Positions 23,260 through 31,354 of a stretch of 40,130 nt of DNA are shown piece after piece. The number at the start of each line of letters is the position of its first letter. The stretch's first letter is position 1. Source of the DNA: Phycisphaerales bacterium. GTDB lineage: Bacteria > Planctomycetota > Phycisphaerae > Phycisphaerales > UBA1924. Location: contig JADLBU010000062.1 in NCBI GenBank assembly GCA_020847535.1, positions 1-40,130 of the forward strand, read 5' to 3'. The position numbers were made by a program, and so were the translations under genes. A model generated the notes under the pieces. It was not told the DNA's origin. It did not search any database and was given only the letters and a program-made list of their open reading frames with translations.

Positions 23260-25434
23260 TCATGCTTCCGGCATCAGCCGGATGCGGCCGATGCAGCGGT
23301 GGTAGAAGCTGGGGGCGATCTCGTCGGTCGCCAGGATCGAGATCTCGGGGAAGGCATCGGCGAGCAGCGTGCGCAGGGCTCGGCGCAGCGTGGGCGGTGT
23401 GACGATGACGGGATCGAATGTCCAGTGGCGGGCGGGGTCGATGGATGAACCCACGGCATCGTACATGATGCGGCGCTGGTCGATGGTGAGTGTGATGGGC
23501 TGGTCGGGGGCGGTGGAGCGGACGAGCTCGGCGAGCTGCCGCTGGAAGTCGGTGTCGAGTGCGTAGTACTCGAGCACCATGCCGGTCGCGGCGAACCGGC
23601 GTGAGATGATGCCCTTGAGGTCCTTGCGGACGTGCTCGGTGACCAGCGCGATGTCTTTGGCGGGCTGCTTCCAGCGGGCGAGCGATTCGAAGATGAGTCG
23701 TAGGTCCCGGATGGGGATCTCTTCGCGCAGCAGGCGCTGGAGGACCTCGGTGATCTCCGCGGGCTGGAAGAGCCGCTGGTAGACGCTCTCGACCAGGTGC
23801 GGGCGATCCCGGCGGAGCTCCTCGATAAGCTGCTCGGCCTCCTGGATGCCCAAGAGATCGGCGGCGTGCCGGCGCAGGCCGATCTGGGTGTGGATGAGCA
23901 GCAGCTGCTCGGGGGTGTAGACGCTATAGCCGGCATCCCGGGCGCGGGGTTCCTGCGAGTGCGGGATCGCCGCGAATTCCCCTCGACCCCACGGCGCCAG
24001 GAAGGGGACGGCATCGAGCTGCTTGTCCACGGCCTCGGCGGCGGAGGTGATGGCGATCAGGCGATCCTTGGGAGTTGCGCCGCGTGCGATCGGGGTGTCG
24101 TAGATGTGGATGGAATAGCCGGATTCGGGCGCGGTGGCGCGTGCATCATCGTCGATGGAGATGGCAAGGGGCGGGAACTGGATTCCCATCGCGTTACTGA
24201 GCTGATCCCGGAGTTCTTCGAGCCTGGCGAGCAGATCCGGCGAGGGGACCGGTTCCCCCGCGGCGTCGAGATCAAAGAGACTCCGCGCCATGGCGGGATG
24301 CAGCCGGATCGCGATCGGCGACGGCGCAACGGCGCTCGCCGCGTGTGAGGTGTGCTCGATGTCGTCGGGGACGGCGGTCTGTCCGCGTGCCTGGCGGGAG
24401 AACGAGAATCCAGCAAGGCAGGTGAGCAGGGCCGACAGTACCAGGAAGATCGCCGTCGGGAATCCGCTGACGAACGCCATCCCCAGCGCGATGATCGCGG
24501 TCGCGGCGAGCGCCCAGGGGTGGGCCAGCGCCTGGTCGAGCATGTCGCGTGCGACGGGGGCGGCGCGGGTCTGCGTGCTTGCGGAGGCGACGCGTGTGAC
24601 GGCAAGGCCTGCGGCAAAGGCGATCAGAAGGGCGGGGATCTGAGAGACCAGGCCATCGCCGATGGTCAGCAGCGTGAAGACCTCGGCGGCCTCGTGGGCG
24701 GACATGCCCATCTGGAGCATGCCGATCGCCATCCCAGCGACGATGTTGACGATGGAGATGATGATGCCGGCGATCGCATCGCCCTTGACGAACTTCATGG
24801 CGCCATCCATGGCGCCGTAGAGGCGTGATTCGCGCTCCAGGGCGCGGCGGCGACGCTGGGCCTCTTCGGGCTTGATGAGGCCGGCGCGGAGTTCGGCATC
24901 GATGCCCAGTTGCTTGCCGGGCATGGCGTCGAGGGTGAAGCGGGCGCTGACTTCGGCGACCCGCTCCGCGCCGCGCGTGATGACCAGGAGCTGGATGACG
25001 ACCAGGACGATGAAGACGACAGCGCCGACGATGTAGTTTCCGCCGACGGCGATCGCTCCGAAGGACTCGATGATCTTGCCGGCGTAGGCATCCAGGAGGA
25101 TGAGTCGCGTGGAGCTGACGTTGAGTGCGAGCCGGAAGAGGGTGGTGATGAGCAGGACGGTGGGGAGGGCGGTGAGACGGGCCGAATCGAAGACGTAGAG
25201 GGCGACCAGCATCACCAGGGCGCTGACGGTGATGTTGATCGCCAGCAGCAGGTCCATCATCCACGCATCGATGCGGACGATGAGCGTGGTCAGGATCGCC
25301 GCAACCCCGACGGCCAGGGCAATGTGGCTGAAGGTGGAGAGGCCGGCGTTGATGCGGTCAAAGAAGGCCGGTGCGGCACCCACGGGTCGTTGGGGGTGTG
25401 GGGTTCGGCCTGCGATATGGGTCCCTGATGGCAT
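23260..25434 (-). CDS. sctV: SctV, type III export gate protein (FlhA/SctV family)
   Basis: 724 residues from ATG 25434; the frame is open further but reads as Pro/Arg-rich non-protein. SctV/FlhA forms the nonameric export gate. The membrane half has eight predicted helices with PTVLLITTLFRLALNVSSTR, LLDAYAGKIIESFG, GGNYIVGAVVF, ITRGAERVAEVSARFTLDAM and GKQLGIDAELRAGLI, then GAMDGAMKFVKGDAIAGI and LTIGDGLVSQIPALL. The DAGxIIxxFG, RGAERVAEV, DxxLRAGLI and RESxLxGAMDGAMKFVKGDA forms are those of injectisome SctV more than flagellar FlhA. The cytoplasmic half (from about residue 370) has the usual ring-forming domain. It is divergent from the operon beginning at 25659, sharing a regulatory region of about 220 bases. 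Automated tools may call it flhA. Confidence 0.9.
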   Translation of the reverse strand: MPSGTHIAGRTPHPQRPVGAAPAFFDRINAGLSTFSHIALAVGVAAILTTLIVRIDAWMMDLLLAINITVSALVMLVALYVFDSARLTALPTVLLITTLFRLALNVSSTRLILLDAYAGKIIESFGAIAVGGNYIVGAVVFIVLVVIQLLVITRGAERVAEVSARFTLDAMPGKQLGIDAELRAGLIKPEEAQRRRRALERESRLYGAMDGAMKFVKGDAIAGIIISIVNIVAGMAIGMLQMGMSAHEAAEVFTLLTIGDGLVSQIPALLIAFAAGLAVTRVASASTQTRAAPVARDMLDQALAHPWALAATAIIALGMAFVSGFPTAIFLVLSALLTCLAGFSFSRQARGQTAVPDDIEHTSHAASAVAPSPIAIRLHPAMARSLFDLDAAGEPVPSPDLLARLEELRDQLSNAMGIQFPPLAISIDDDARATAPESGYSIHIYDTPIARGATPKDRLIAITSAAEAVDKQLDAVPFLAPWGRGEFAAIPHSQEPRARDAGYSVYTPEQLLLIHTQIGLRRHAADLLGIQEAEQLIEELRRDRPHLVESVYQRLFQPAEITEVLQRLLREEIPIRDLRLIFESLARWKQPAKDIALVTEHVRKDLKGIISRRFAATGMVLEYYALDTDFQRQLAELVRSTAPDQPITLTIDQRRIMYDAVGSSIDPARHWTFDPVIVTPPTLRRALRTLLADAFPEISILATDEIAPSFYHRCIGRIRLMPEA

Positions 25435-25658
25435 GCGGCGGGGTTCTCGGGCGGCGGGGGATTGGGCGTCCCGCCGTCGGTCGGGAGCATACCAGCTCTG
25501 GGAGGGGGCTCGCGGATGGGGCTGGGGGTGGGGAGGAGGCCGTGCGTAAGCAACGATGAGGCAACCGGTTAGAACAATCTTCAATGGGCCGTCTAAAAAA
25601 CTCGCAACGATCCTGGTGGTCGGTCGACAACTGCCCGGGGGTCCTTGGAGCCTCTTCG
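25435..25658. promoter_or_regulatory. divergent control region between sctV and the type III operon
   Basis: About 220 bases separate the sctV start from the first operon start, so promoters for both should lie here. The part from 25550 to 25610 is noticeably less GC-rich and contains the perfect palindrome AACCGGTT (25563-25570) and a run of A at 25595-25600. I see no convincing sigma-70, sigma-28 or sigma-54 match. Confidence 0.4.
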
Positions 25659-26066
25659 ATGTCTTCCATATCTGGACCTGGGGATCGTTCACCGCAGGTA
25701 GGACGCATTCAGCAATCTGGTGGTGTGGGGGGGGCTGGGCCTGTGGGTCCGGCCGGGCCATCATCCAAGGTGTTTTCGCTGCGCCCGCCGGGTGAGGCGG
25801 GGGCCACTTCCGGGGCGATTCCCGTCGCGACCCGTGGGGCCTTGGTGCTGCGAATCCGGGAGCGACTCTCGGGTGGGCAGTCGGCCGATTCGGTGCTCCG
25901 GGAAGAGGTCAATCGCGAGGTGACGGCGTTCTTGGGCCGGGCCGATCCGCGGATCGTGGAGCGGGTCACCGAGGATGTTCGCAAGGATCCCGCCCTCTCG
26001 GAGATCTTCAACCGGCTGGTTCGCCATGCCGGGGATGAGGCTGCCGGCCCGGCCGCGATCCGATAG
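25659..26066 (+). CDS. unknown small protein heading the type III operon (orf135)
   Basis: 135 residues from ATG 25659, with GGAG at 25647-25650; the frame extends to ATG 25584 without a ribosome-binding site. The first 55 residues are Gly/Pro/Ser-rich and probably disordered (VGGAGPVGPAGPSSKVF). The C-terminal 75 residues are helical and charged: LVLRIRERLSGGQSADSVLR, REVTAFLGRADPRIVERVTE and DPALSEIFNRLVRHA. I recognise no family. There is no signal peptide or membrane helix. As first gene before sctJ it stands where injectisome operons often carry needle, rod or chaperone genes, but it resembles none of them. Could be a secreted substrate, chaperone or regulator. Confidence 0.7.
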   Translation: MSSISGPGDRSPQVGRIQQSGGVGGAGPVGPAGPSSKVFSLRPPGEAGATSGAIPVATRGALVLRIRERLSGGQSADSVLREEVNREVTAFLGRADPRIVERVTEDVRKDPALSEIFNRLVRHAGDEAAGPAAIR

Positions 26067-26113
26067 GATCGTGTGTCCGCCTTCGCCTGACGGCGGCCAG
26101 ACGGGAGCATGGC

Positions 26114-27091
26114 ATGATCGATGTTCGCGTGGCCGGGTGGAACCGGCCCAGCGCGGTGGCGCTGGGTGTGGTTCGACTCGGGTTCGCCGCGGGGCTGTTC
26201 GTGATGTTTGGGGTCGTGGGCGGGTGCGATCGGCGCGAGGCGCTGGTCAGCGTGGAATCGCAGCGCGAGGCGCTGGAGATCCTGGTTGAACTCGAGAACG
26301 CCGGGGTCGTCGGGGCTCACCTGACAACACAAAGCAAGAGTCGCCGCGAGGTGCAGCAGATATCGGTGCCGCCCGAGGAGCTTGGCCGCGCGCGGGCTCT
26401 GCTCCTGCAGCGCGATCTGCCGCGGCAGGAGCGCGGGGGGCTGGAGAGCTTTGCGAATGGCGATGGGATCATCCCTTCGCCCGGTGATGAGCGGGCACGG
26501 CTGATGCACGCGATCGCCGGGGAGCTGGAGCGGACGCTCGAATCGATCGATGGGGTGTCACGGGCGCGGGTGCATGTGGTGCTTCCCGAGAAGGATGCAT
26601 TGCTTACGGGCGATGAGAGGAAGAGCCGGGTGACTTCGGCGGCGGTCCTCCTGACGGTGAACTGGGAGACGATCGGAGAGGCGGGGGTCGCTGAACAACC
26701 CGCAGCGCAGGCAGCGGATGCATCCCGTGCGGGTGTGGAGCCGCAGGCGAACTTCGTGGTGCAGCGCGTGGCGCCGGGGCAGGCGGGTGCGAAGGTGGAG
26801 CAGCAGGCGGCGAACCTGTTCGCGGCGGTGCGCTCGCTGGTCTCCCGCGCGGTGCCAGGGCTTGAGCCCGAATCGATCTCGGTGGTGGCGTCGTATGCGC
26901 CGACGCGGACCGCGCTTTCCAGGCAGCCCAACCTTGCGGGCCAGATTGCCGAAGGGGAGCAGAAGATGCGCGTGCTGTTCGTGGGGGCGGTTGTGATTTC
27001 GGTGCTGTTCCTGGTGACGCTGGGGTGGGGGATCTGGCGAGGCCGGCGGGCGCGAGACAGCGGGAACGGGGATGGATACGTGGCGACGTGA
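26114..27091 (+). CDS. sctJ: SctJ, type III secretion inner-membrane ring lipoprotein
   Basis: 325 residues from ATG 26114 (GGGAG upstream). SctJ (YscJ/PrgK) forms the inner ring of the basal body. The N-terminus is a lipoprotein signal with a VVGGC lipobox at Cys38 (G at -2 is not the commonest residue). Then the two ring-building motifs: ALEILVELENAGVVGAHL, an insert QISVPPEELGRARALLLQRD, and LMHAIAGELERTLESIDGVS with RARVHVVLPEKDALL, and finally VRSLVSRAVPGLEPESISVV. A single helix (MRVLFVGAVVISVLFLVTLG) sits near residues 281-305. The length, lipobox and absence of the third ring domain and C-terminal FliG-binding tail separate it from flagellar FliF (usually over 500 residues). Confidence 0.88.
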   Translation: MIDVRVAGWNRPSAVALGVVRLGFAAGLFVMFGVVGGCDRREALVSVESQREALEILVELENAGVVGAHLTTQSKSRREVQQISVPPEELGRARALLLQRDLPRQERGGLESFANGDGIIPSPGDERARLMHAIAGELERTLESIDGVSRARVHVVLPEKDALLTGDERKSRVTSAAVLLTVNWETIGEAGVAEQPAAQAADASRAGVEPQANFVVQRVAPGQAGAKVEQQAANLFAAVRSLVSRAVPGLEPESISVVASYAPTRTALSRQPNLAGQIAEGEQKMRVLFVGAVVISVLFLVTLGWGIWRGRRARDSGNGDGYVAT

Positions 27092-27127
27092 TTGTGAGCG
27101 GGTGATCGCGTGTGAGCATGAACGAGC

Positions 27128-27445
27128 ATGGCAAGCGCTTCGGCACATGAGCTTCGGGACCAGGCGCTGCTCGCGCTGATGGCGGGGTTCGGCGGTGAGC
27201 CGGACCGGCTGCTGCGGCTGCATCCGCGGCGGCGCGAGCTTGGGGCGCTGGCGCGGAGTGGCGCGGGCTCCCTGACGCGGGTGCTGGGAGCGGAGGTTGT
27301 CGGCGAGGGCGCGGCCTTGATGTCGTGGGTCGGGATCCCGGTGTCGGGACCGGTGCCGCTGGCCTCAGCGCTTGAGTATTACCTGGCCAGGCGCGGGCTG
27401 GGGGCCAAGCAGCCGCGCGGGCGGAGGGGTGAGGGCTCGGCGTGA
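27128..27445 (+). CDS. small protein in the SctK position (orf105)
   Basis: 105 residues from ATG 27128, predicted soluble: ELRDQALLALMAGFGGEPDR, LLRLHPRRRELGALARSG, then EGAALMSWVGIPVSGPVPLA and a basic tail. Its stop overlaps the sctL start (GTGA). In injectisome operons the gene between sctJ and sctL is commonly sctK, whose product links the sorting platform to the ring. SctK proteins are about 200 residues, and I see no clear homology beyond an LHP segment, so the assignment is positional only. A shortened or replaced SctK, or an unrelated adaptor, are both possible. Confidence 0.65.
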   Translation: MASASAHELRDQALLALMAGFGGEPDRLLRLHPRRRELGALARSGAGSLTRVLGAEVVGEGAALMSWVGIPVSGPVPLASALEYYLARRGLGAKQPRGRRGEGSA

Positions 27446-28143
27446 CTACCAGCCATCCATCGGCGTTGCGGAAGGGGGCGGGTGCGGTCGTGATCCACGC
27501 TGCTCCCCGTGTATTGCGGCCGGATGCGGCAGAGGCGGCGAGCCTGCTTGCGATCGCCCGGCAGGAGCTTGCCGAGGCACGTGTGAAGGCTGAAGAAATC
27601 CAGCGCGATGCCCAGGAGCAGGCGAATCGGATGCTGGCGCTGGCACAACAGGAGATTCCCGGCGTTGTCGAGGCGGCCCGGCGCGAGTCCCAGGCCCGGG
27701 TCGCGGAAGAATCGACCGAGTTTTTCGCGGCCTTCGAGGCGCAGATGCAGCGGATCTCGACACAGCTTGCCGAACACGCGCAGCGCTGCGGATGGAGGAT
27801 CGCCGCCAGCGTGCTGGGGGCGGAGCTTGCCGCGCGGCCGGAGCGGATCACAGACCTGGTCGCACGCACGATCGAAGAGGCTCGCGTGTATCGGAGATTG
27901 ACGGTGTGCGTGAATCCCGATGACTTGGTGCTTGTCGAGCCGCACAAGGAACGGCTGAACGGCCTGGCCTCGCTTGCCAGCCGGTTTGAGATCCGCGCGG
28001 ATGTCACGGTTCCGCGGGCGGGCGTGCGGATCGATACCGAGATCGGCAGCCTTGATGGCGGGCTGGGGACACGGCTCAAGAAGCTCGAAGAGCTGGCGAT
28101 CGATGCGGTTGGTGGGGCGGTGGCAGGGGGGGAGCGACGATGA
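27442..28143 (+). CDS. sctL: SctL, type III ATPase regulator/stator (FliH family)
   Basis: 233 residues from GTG 27442, overlapping the previous stop. SctL/FliH dimers hold the ATPase at the sorting platform. An Ala/Glu-rich helix (LLAIARQELAEARVKAEEIQ then RDAQEQANRMLALAQQEI) over residues 35-105 forms the extended coiled coil. The C-terminal half has VYRRLTVCVNPDDLVLVEPH, FEIRADVTVPRAGVRIDTE and GSLDGGLGTRLKKLEELAID, matching the conserved FliH/SctL/ATPase-E-subunit C-terminal domain in which a GGxxIDT-like strand binds the ATPase. The stop overlaps the sctN start (ATGA). Confidence 0.82.
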   Translation: MTTSHPSALRKGAGAVVIHAAPRVLRPDAAEAASLLAIARQELAEARVKAEEIQRDAQEQANRMLALAQQEIPGVVEAARRESQARVAEESTEFFAAFEAQMQRISTQLAEHAQRCGWRIAASVLGAELAARPERITDLVARTIEEARVYRRLTVCVNPDDLVLVEPHKERLNGLASLASRFEIRADVTVPRAGVRIDTEIGSLDGGLGTRLKKLEELAIDAVGGAVAGGERR

Positions 28144-29519
28144 ACCTGCGCGGGAGCCTGGAGCAATCGCTGGAGGGGCTTTCGCAGCGATTGGCGAGCG
28201 GAGAGCAGGTGGCGCGTTCCGGGCGGGTGACATCGATCATCGGTCCGATCATCCGCGCGACGTTCCCCGATGCCCGGATCGGAGCACGGTTCGGGATACA
28301 GAGGCGCGATGGCTCATCGCTGATCGCCGAGGCCGTGGGGTTTGATCGCACGGAAGTGCTGCTGATGCCACTGGGCGGGATCGAGGGGATCGCCGCGCGA
28401 GCCGTGGTCACGGCCGCCGAAGAGGCCGTGCTGGCGCCGGCGGGGGATGCCCTGCGCGGGCGCGTGCTGGATGCCCTGGGCAATCCGATCGATGGCGCTG
28501 GACCGTTGGTGAACGCCGCGATGACCCCGCTGGAGGCAGCGCCGCCGGATCCGCTCAAGCGCCGGCGGATCACCGAGCCGCTCGAGACGGGAGTGAAGGC
28601 GATCGATGCGCTGCTGACGGTGGGGCGGGGTCAGCGCGTCGGGATCTTCGCAGGATCGGGTGTGGGCAAGACCACGCTGCTCTCGGCGATCGCACGGCAC
28701 GTGCAGGCGGACCGGATCGTGCTGGGGCTGATCGGTGAGCGCGGCCGCGAGGTGCTGGGCTTCCTGCACGATGACCTGGGCCCGGCGGGGCTGGACCGCT
28801 GCACCGTCGTGGTCTCGACGAGCGACCAGCCGCCGCTCTTGAGGTTGAAGGCTGCGCACACGGCGACCGCGATCGCCGAGCACGCGCGGGCGCAGGGGCA
28901 GAACGTCGTGCTGCTGATGGATTCGGTGACGAGGTTCGCGCGGGCGCTGCGGGATGTGGGGCTCGCCGCCGGGGAACCGCCGGGGCGGCAGGGGTACCCG
29001 GCATCGGTGTACGCCCAACTCCCGCGGCTCTTTGAGCGGGCCGGTAACGATGACAAGGGGACCATGACGGCGTTCTACACCGTGCTGGTGACGGGTGATG
29101 ACCTGACCGAGCCGATCGCCGATGAGGCCAAGGCGCTGCTGGATGGTCACATCGTGCTGGCGCGGCGTCTGGCGCAGCGCAAGCACTGGCCGGCGATCGA
29201 TCTGACGCACAGCGAGAGCCGGGTGCGCGGGGACGTCGTGACGCCGGCGCACCGGTCGGCGGCCGAGCGCGTGCTGGGAGTGATCGCCGATTACGAATCC
29301 AACTACGACAAGATCTCGCTGGGCCTGTATCAGCACCCCAAGGATTCGCGTCACCCGGATCCGGCGGTTCTGTACCCGCGCCGCATCGAGCCGTTCCTGC
29401 GGCAGGACCTGCGCGGGGAGCGGCCGGGGTTTGAGGCCAGCGTCGCCGAGCTGATGAAGCTTGTGCCCGCGGGTCACGGGAGTGTTGGGGGTCATGGGGG
29501 TCATGGGGGTCAGGCGTGA
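28140..29519 (+). CDS. sctN: SctN, type III secretion ATPase
   Basis: 459 residues from ATG 28140. SctN/FliI hexamers unfold and release substrates from chaperones. Features in order: beta-barrel N-terminal domain (RSGRVTSIIGPIIRATFPDA), RGRVLDALGNPIDGAG, Walker A GIFAGSGVGKTTLL with Lys177, GLIGERGREV, Walker B region VVLLMDSVTRFARALRDVGL, GEPPGRQGYPASVYAQLPRL with FERAG, and DDLTEPIADEAKALLDGHIV. These are the hallmarks of the FliI/SctN group rather than of F-type beta subunits. The end carries a short GHGGHGG repeat coded by 9-base units gggggtcat, unusual for the family. Coupled to the neighbouring genes on both sides. Confidence 0.95.
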   Translation: MNLRGSLEQSLEGLSQRLASGEQVARSGRVTSIIGPIIRATFPDARIGARFGIQRRDGSSLIAEAVGFDRTEVLLMPLGGIEGIAARAVVTAAEEAVLAPAGDALRGRVLDALGNPIDGAGPLVNAAMTPLEAAPPDPLKRRRITEPLETGVKAIDALLTVGRGQRVGIFAGSGVGKTTLLSAIARHVQADRIVLGLIGERGREVLGFLHDDLGPAGLDRCTVVVSTSDQPPLLRLKAAHTATAIAEHARAQGQNVVLLMDSVTRFARALRDVGLAAGEPPGRQGYPASVYAQLPRLFERAGNDDKGTMTAFYTVLVTGDDLTEPIADEAKALLDGHIVLARRLAQRKHWPAIDLTHSESRVRGDVVTPAHRSAAERVLGVIADYESNYDKISLGLYQHPKDSRHPDPAVLYPRRIEPFLRQDLRGERPGFEASVAELMKLVPAGHGSVGGHGGHGGQA

Positions 29520-30019
29520 GCACCGGCCGGTTCGAGTTTTCGCTTCAGCCCAAGCTCGACCAGCTCGCGAGCGAAAAATCCAAGCGAGAGTCGGCGCTTC
29601 GGCTGGCGGTTGGCGTGCGCGATGAGGCCCAGCAGGCGCTCGATCGGCTGAACGCACGGCGGGCGCGGCTGGTTGAAGAACTGAACGCAGAAGAGAAGAG
29701 CGGGACCGAGCAAGGCGCCCCTGCGCGGCCCGCGTATGAACTTCTCGACCAGGGAAAGGCCTTTGATGCCTGTTCGGCGGGCATCGAGGCCGTCGATGGC
29801 CAGTTGCGCTCGCAGGAGCTGATACTCGCCCGGGCGCAGGATGTCGTGGGCCAGCGCGAGCGAGATCTGATCGCCGTCATGACCGAGCTGCAGGCATTGG
29901 AAAAGCTGCGGGATCGCCAAAGGCAGGAGTGGGAGCTCCAAGCGGACCGGGCCAGGCAGGGAGAAGTCGATGATGCCGGGATCGCCGCGTGGAACCGCAA
30001 ACCGCGAAACGGCCCGTAG
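29516..30019 (+). CDS. sctO: SctO, type III ATPase stalk protein (FliJ/YscO-like)
   Basis: 167 residues from GTG 29516, overlapping the sctN stop. Nearly all helical and charged, with two long helices (SEKSKRESALRLAVGVRDEA then QQALDRLNARRARLVEELNA; and LRSQELILARAQDVVGQRER then DLIAVMTELQALEKLRDRQR), the antiparallel coiled-coil hairpin expected of FliJ/SctO, which inserts into the ATPase ring and contacts SctV. Sequence identity in this family is low, so the call rests on structure, length and its position directly after the ATPase. The opening FEFSLQPKLDQLASEKSKRE resembles the FliJ N-terminus. Confidence 0.78.
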   Translation: MSTGRFEFSLQPKLDQLASEKSKRESALRLAVGVRDEAQQALDRLNARRARLVEELNAEEKSGTEQGAPARPAYELLDQGKAFDACSAGIEAVDGQLRSQELILARAQDVVGQRERDLIAVMTELQALEKLRDRQRQEWELQADRARQGEVDDAGIAAWNRKPRNGP

Positions 30020-30124
30020 TTCCCGGGCTATCCACGGGATCCGGTTGCGGTGGCAGTTCCGGACAGCTAGGCTCCCTTGCGACATTGGCAGGTTTGTACC
30101 GCTTTGGCGATCTTTCCTGTGAGC

Positions 30125-31354
30125 ATGCTACCCGAGAGCGCACCAACTTCTGTGTCGGCTTCCGTGTCGACCCCGGCATCGGGTTTGGTGAACGGAGGCG
30201 GTCGGACTGCGCCTGCCGCCGGGACCGCATCGTCGGCGGGTCCGGGCTGGAGCATCGCCTCGCTGGCATCTTCGGCGTACGTGCGCGCCGGGGCGGGTTG
30301 GCTGGCGTGCTCGCACCGGTTGTGGCTGGATTGGGCGATCTTGGGGCTCGAAGAGGGGATCCGCGCTGCGCTGGGGCTGCGGGCGACCATCTCGCCGCTG
30401 CGGGCGCCATCGGGCAATGCGACGGCGCCGGTGTTCGCTGCGAGCATTGCCATCCGGCGGGTCGATGCGGCGGGCGCCGGTGAATCCGCGTCCGAGGTGG
30501 GGAAGCTGACGGTCTTCCTGCGGCCCGATGCAGCGCGGGCGCTTGCCGATGCGGTGATGCTCGATGCCGCGGGCCTGCGCGGGCACGGGGGACCGACCTC
30601 GGCCGAGGTCGGCGTGCTGGAGTTTGCGATCCTCGTGCTCGCCGATTCCATGAATCGCCGGCTTGCCGACAACCCGGCTGCGCCGGGGGTGCTCCTGTCG
30701 ATCACGGAGTTCATCGCCGGGGCCGAAGCCCAGACGCGCCTGCGCTCGTCGATTCATCCGCTGGTCAATCTGCTGGTCTCGGTCGCGGATCGGCAGGGGG
30801 AGGTCGCGGTCGGTTTCGATGGCTGGGCGATCCCGCCGAGTGAAGTGGGGATGCACGCCCGCCCGGGAGATGCCCAAGGTGCGGTGACGGCGGGTGTGGC
30901 GCTGCCTGCGGTGCATGTATCGCCGGATGATCTGGACAACGCCGCGATCGGTGACAGCGTGGTGCTGGGCATCTCGGGGATCGATGGGCGGTTGACCGGC
31001 GCTGCGCTGGTGACGCTCACGGGCTGGGAGCTGTGTCCGGTGGTGTTCATGCACGATTCGCCGACGATGGTGGGGGTGCGGTGCCAGGGGCTTTCTCCGC
31101 ATCCGCACCCGGGCTGGGTCAGCGGTGATGATGCGCCGGTGTTGATCCCGCTGATCGGGCAGACGCCGATTCCCGCGCTCTCGCTGCGGTCGTGGGAGGT
31201 GGACCGGATCCAGGATTTCCCCAAATCGACGTGGGAGGTCAGCCTGTGGCGGAACGGCCGCGTGTGGGCCGATGGAGGGTTGGTGAGCGTCGGCGAGGAG
31301 CTGGCGGTTCGCATCGATCGCATTCACCCGGCCAGCGCGGAGGGCGGGCAGTGA
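30125..31354 (+). CDS. sctQ: SctQ-like C-ring / sorting-platform protein with a C-terminal SpoA domain
   Basis: About 409 residues from ATG 30125 (the frame is open to TTG 30077; no good ribosome-binding site; a GTG at 30119 is possible). The first 45 residues are Ser/Ala/Pro-rich. The middle has weak similarity to FliM/SctQ-type domains (KLTVFLRPDAARALADAVML, STSAEVGVLEFAILVLADSM region). The end, from IPALSLRSWEVDRIQDF through TWEVSLWRNGRVWADGGLVS to VGEELAVRIDRI, matches one SpoA (SPOA2) domain, as in FliN and SctQ. It forms the cytoplasmic platform that receives substrates. A gap of 105 bases separates it from sctO, the largest in the operon. Its stop overlaps the next start (GTGA). Confidence 0.75.
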   Translation: MLPESAPTSVSASVSTPASGLVNGGGRTAPAAGTASSAGPGWSIASLASSAYVRAGAGWLACSHRLWLDWAILGLEEGIRAALGLRATISPLRAPSGNATAPVFAASIAIRRVDAAGAGESASEVGKLTVFLRPDAARALADAVMLDAAGLRGHGGPTSAEVGVLEFAILVLADSMNRRLADNPAAPGVLLSITEFIAGAEAQTRLRSSIHPLVNLLVSVADRQGEVAVGFDGWAIPPSEVGMHARPGDAQGAVTAGVALPAVHVSPDDLDNAAIGDSVVLGISGIDGRLTGAALVTLTGWELCPVVFMHDSPTMVGVRCQGLSPHPHPGWVSGDDAPVLIPLIGQTPIPALSLRSWEVDRIQDFPKSTWEVSLWRNGRVWADGGLVSVGEELAVRIDRIHPASAEGGQ

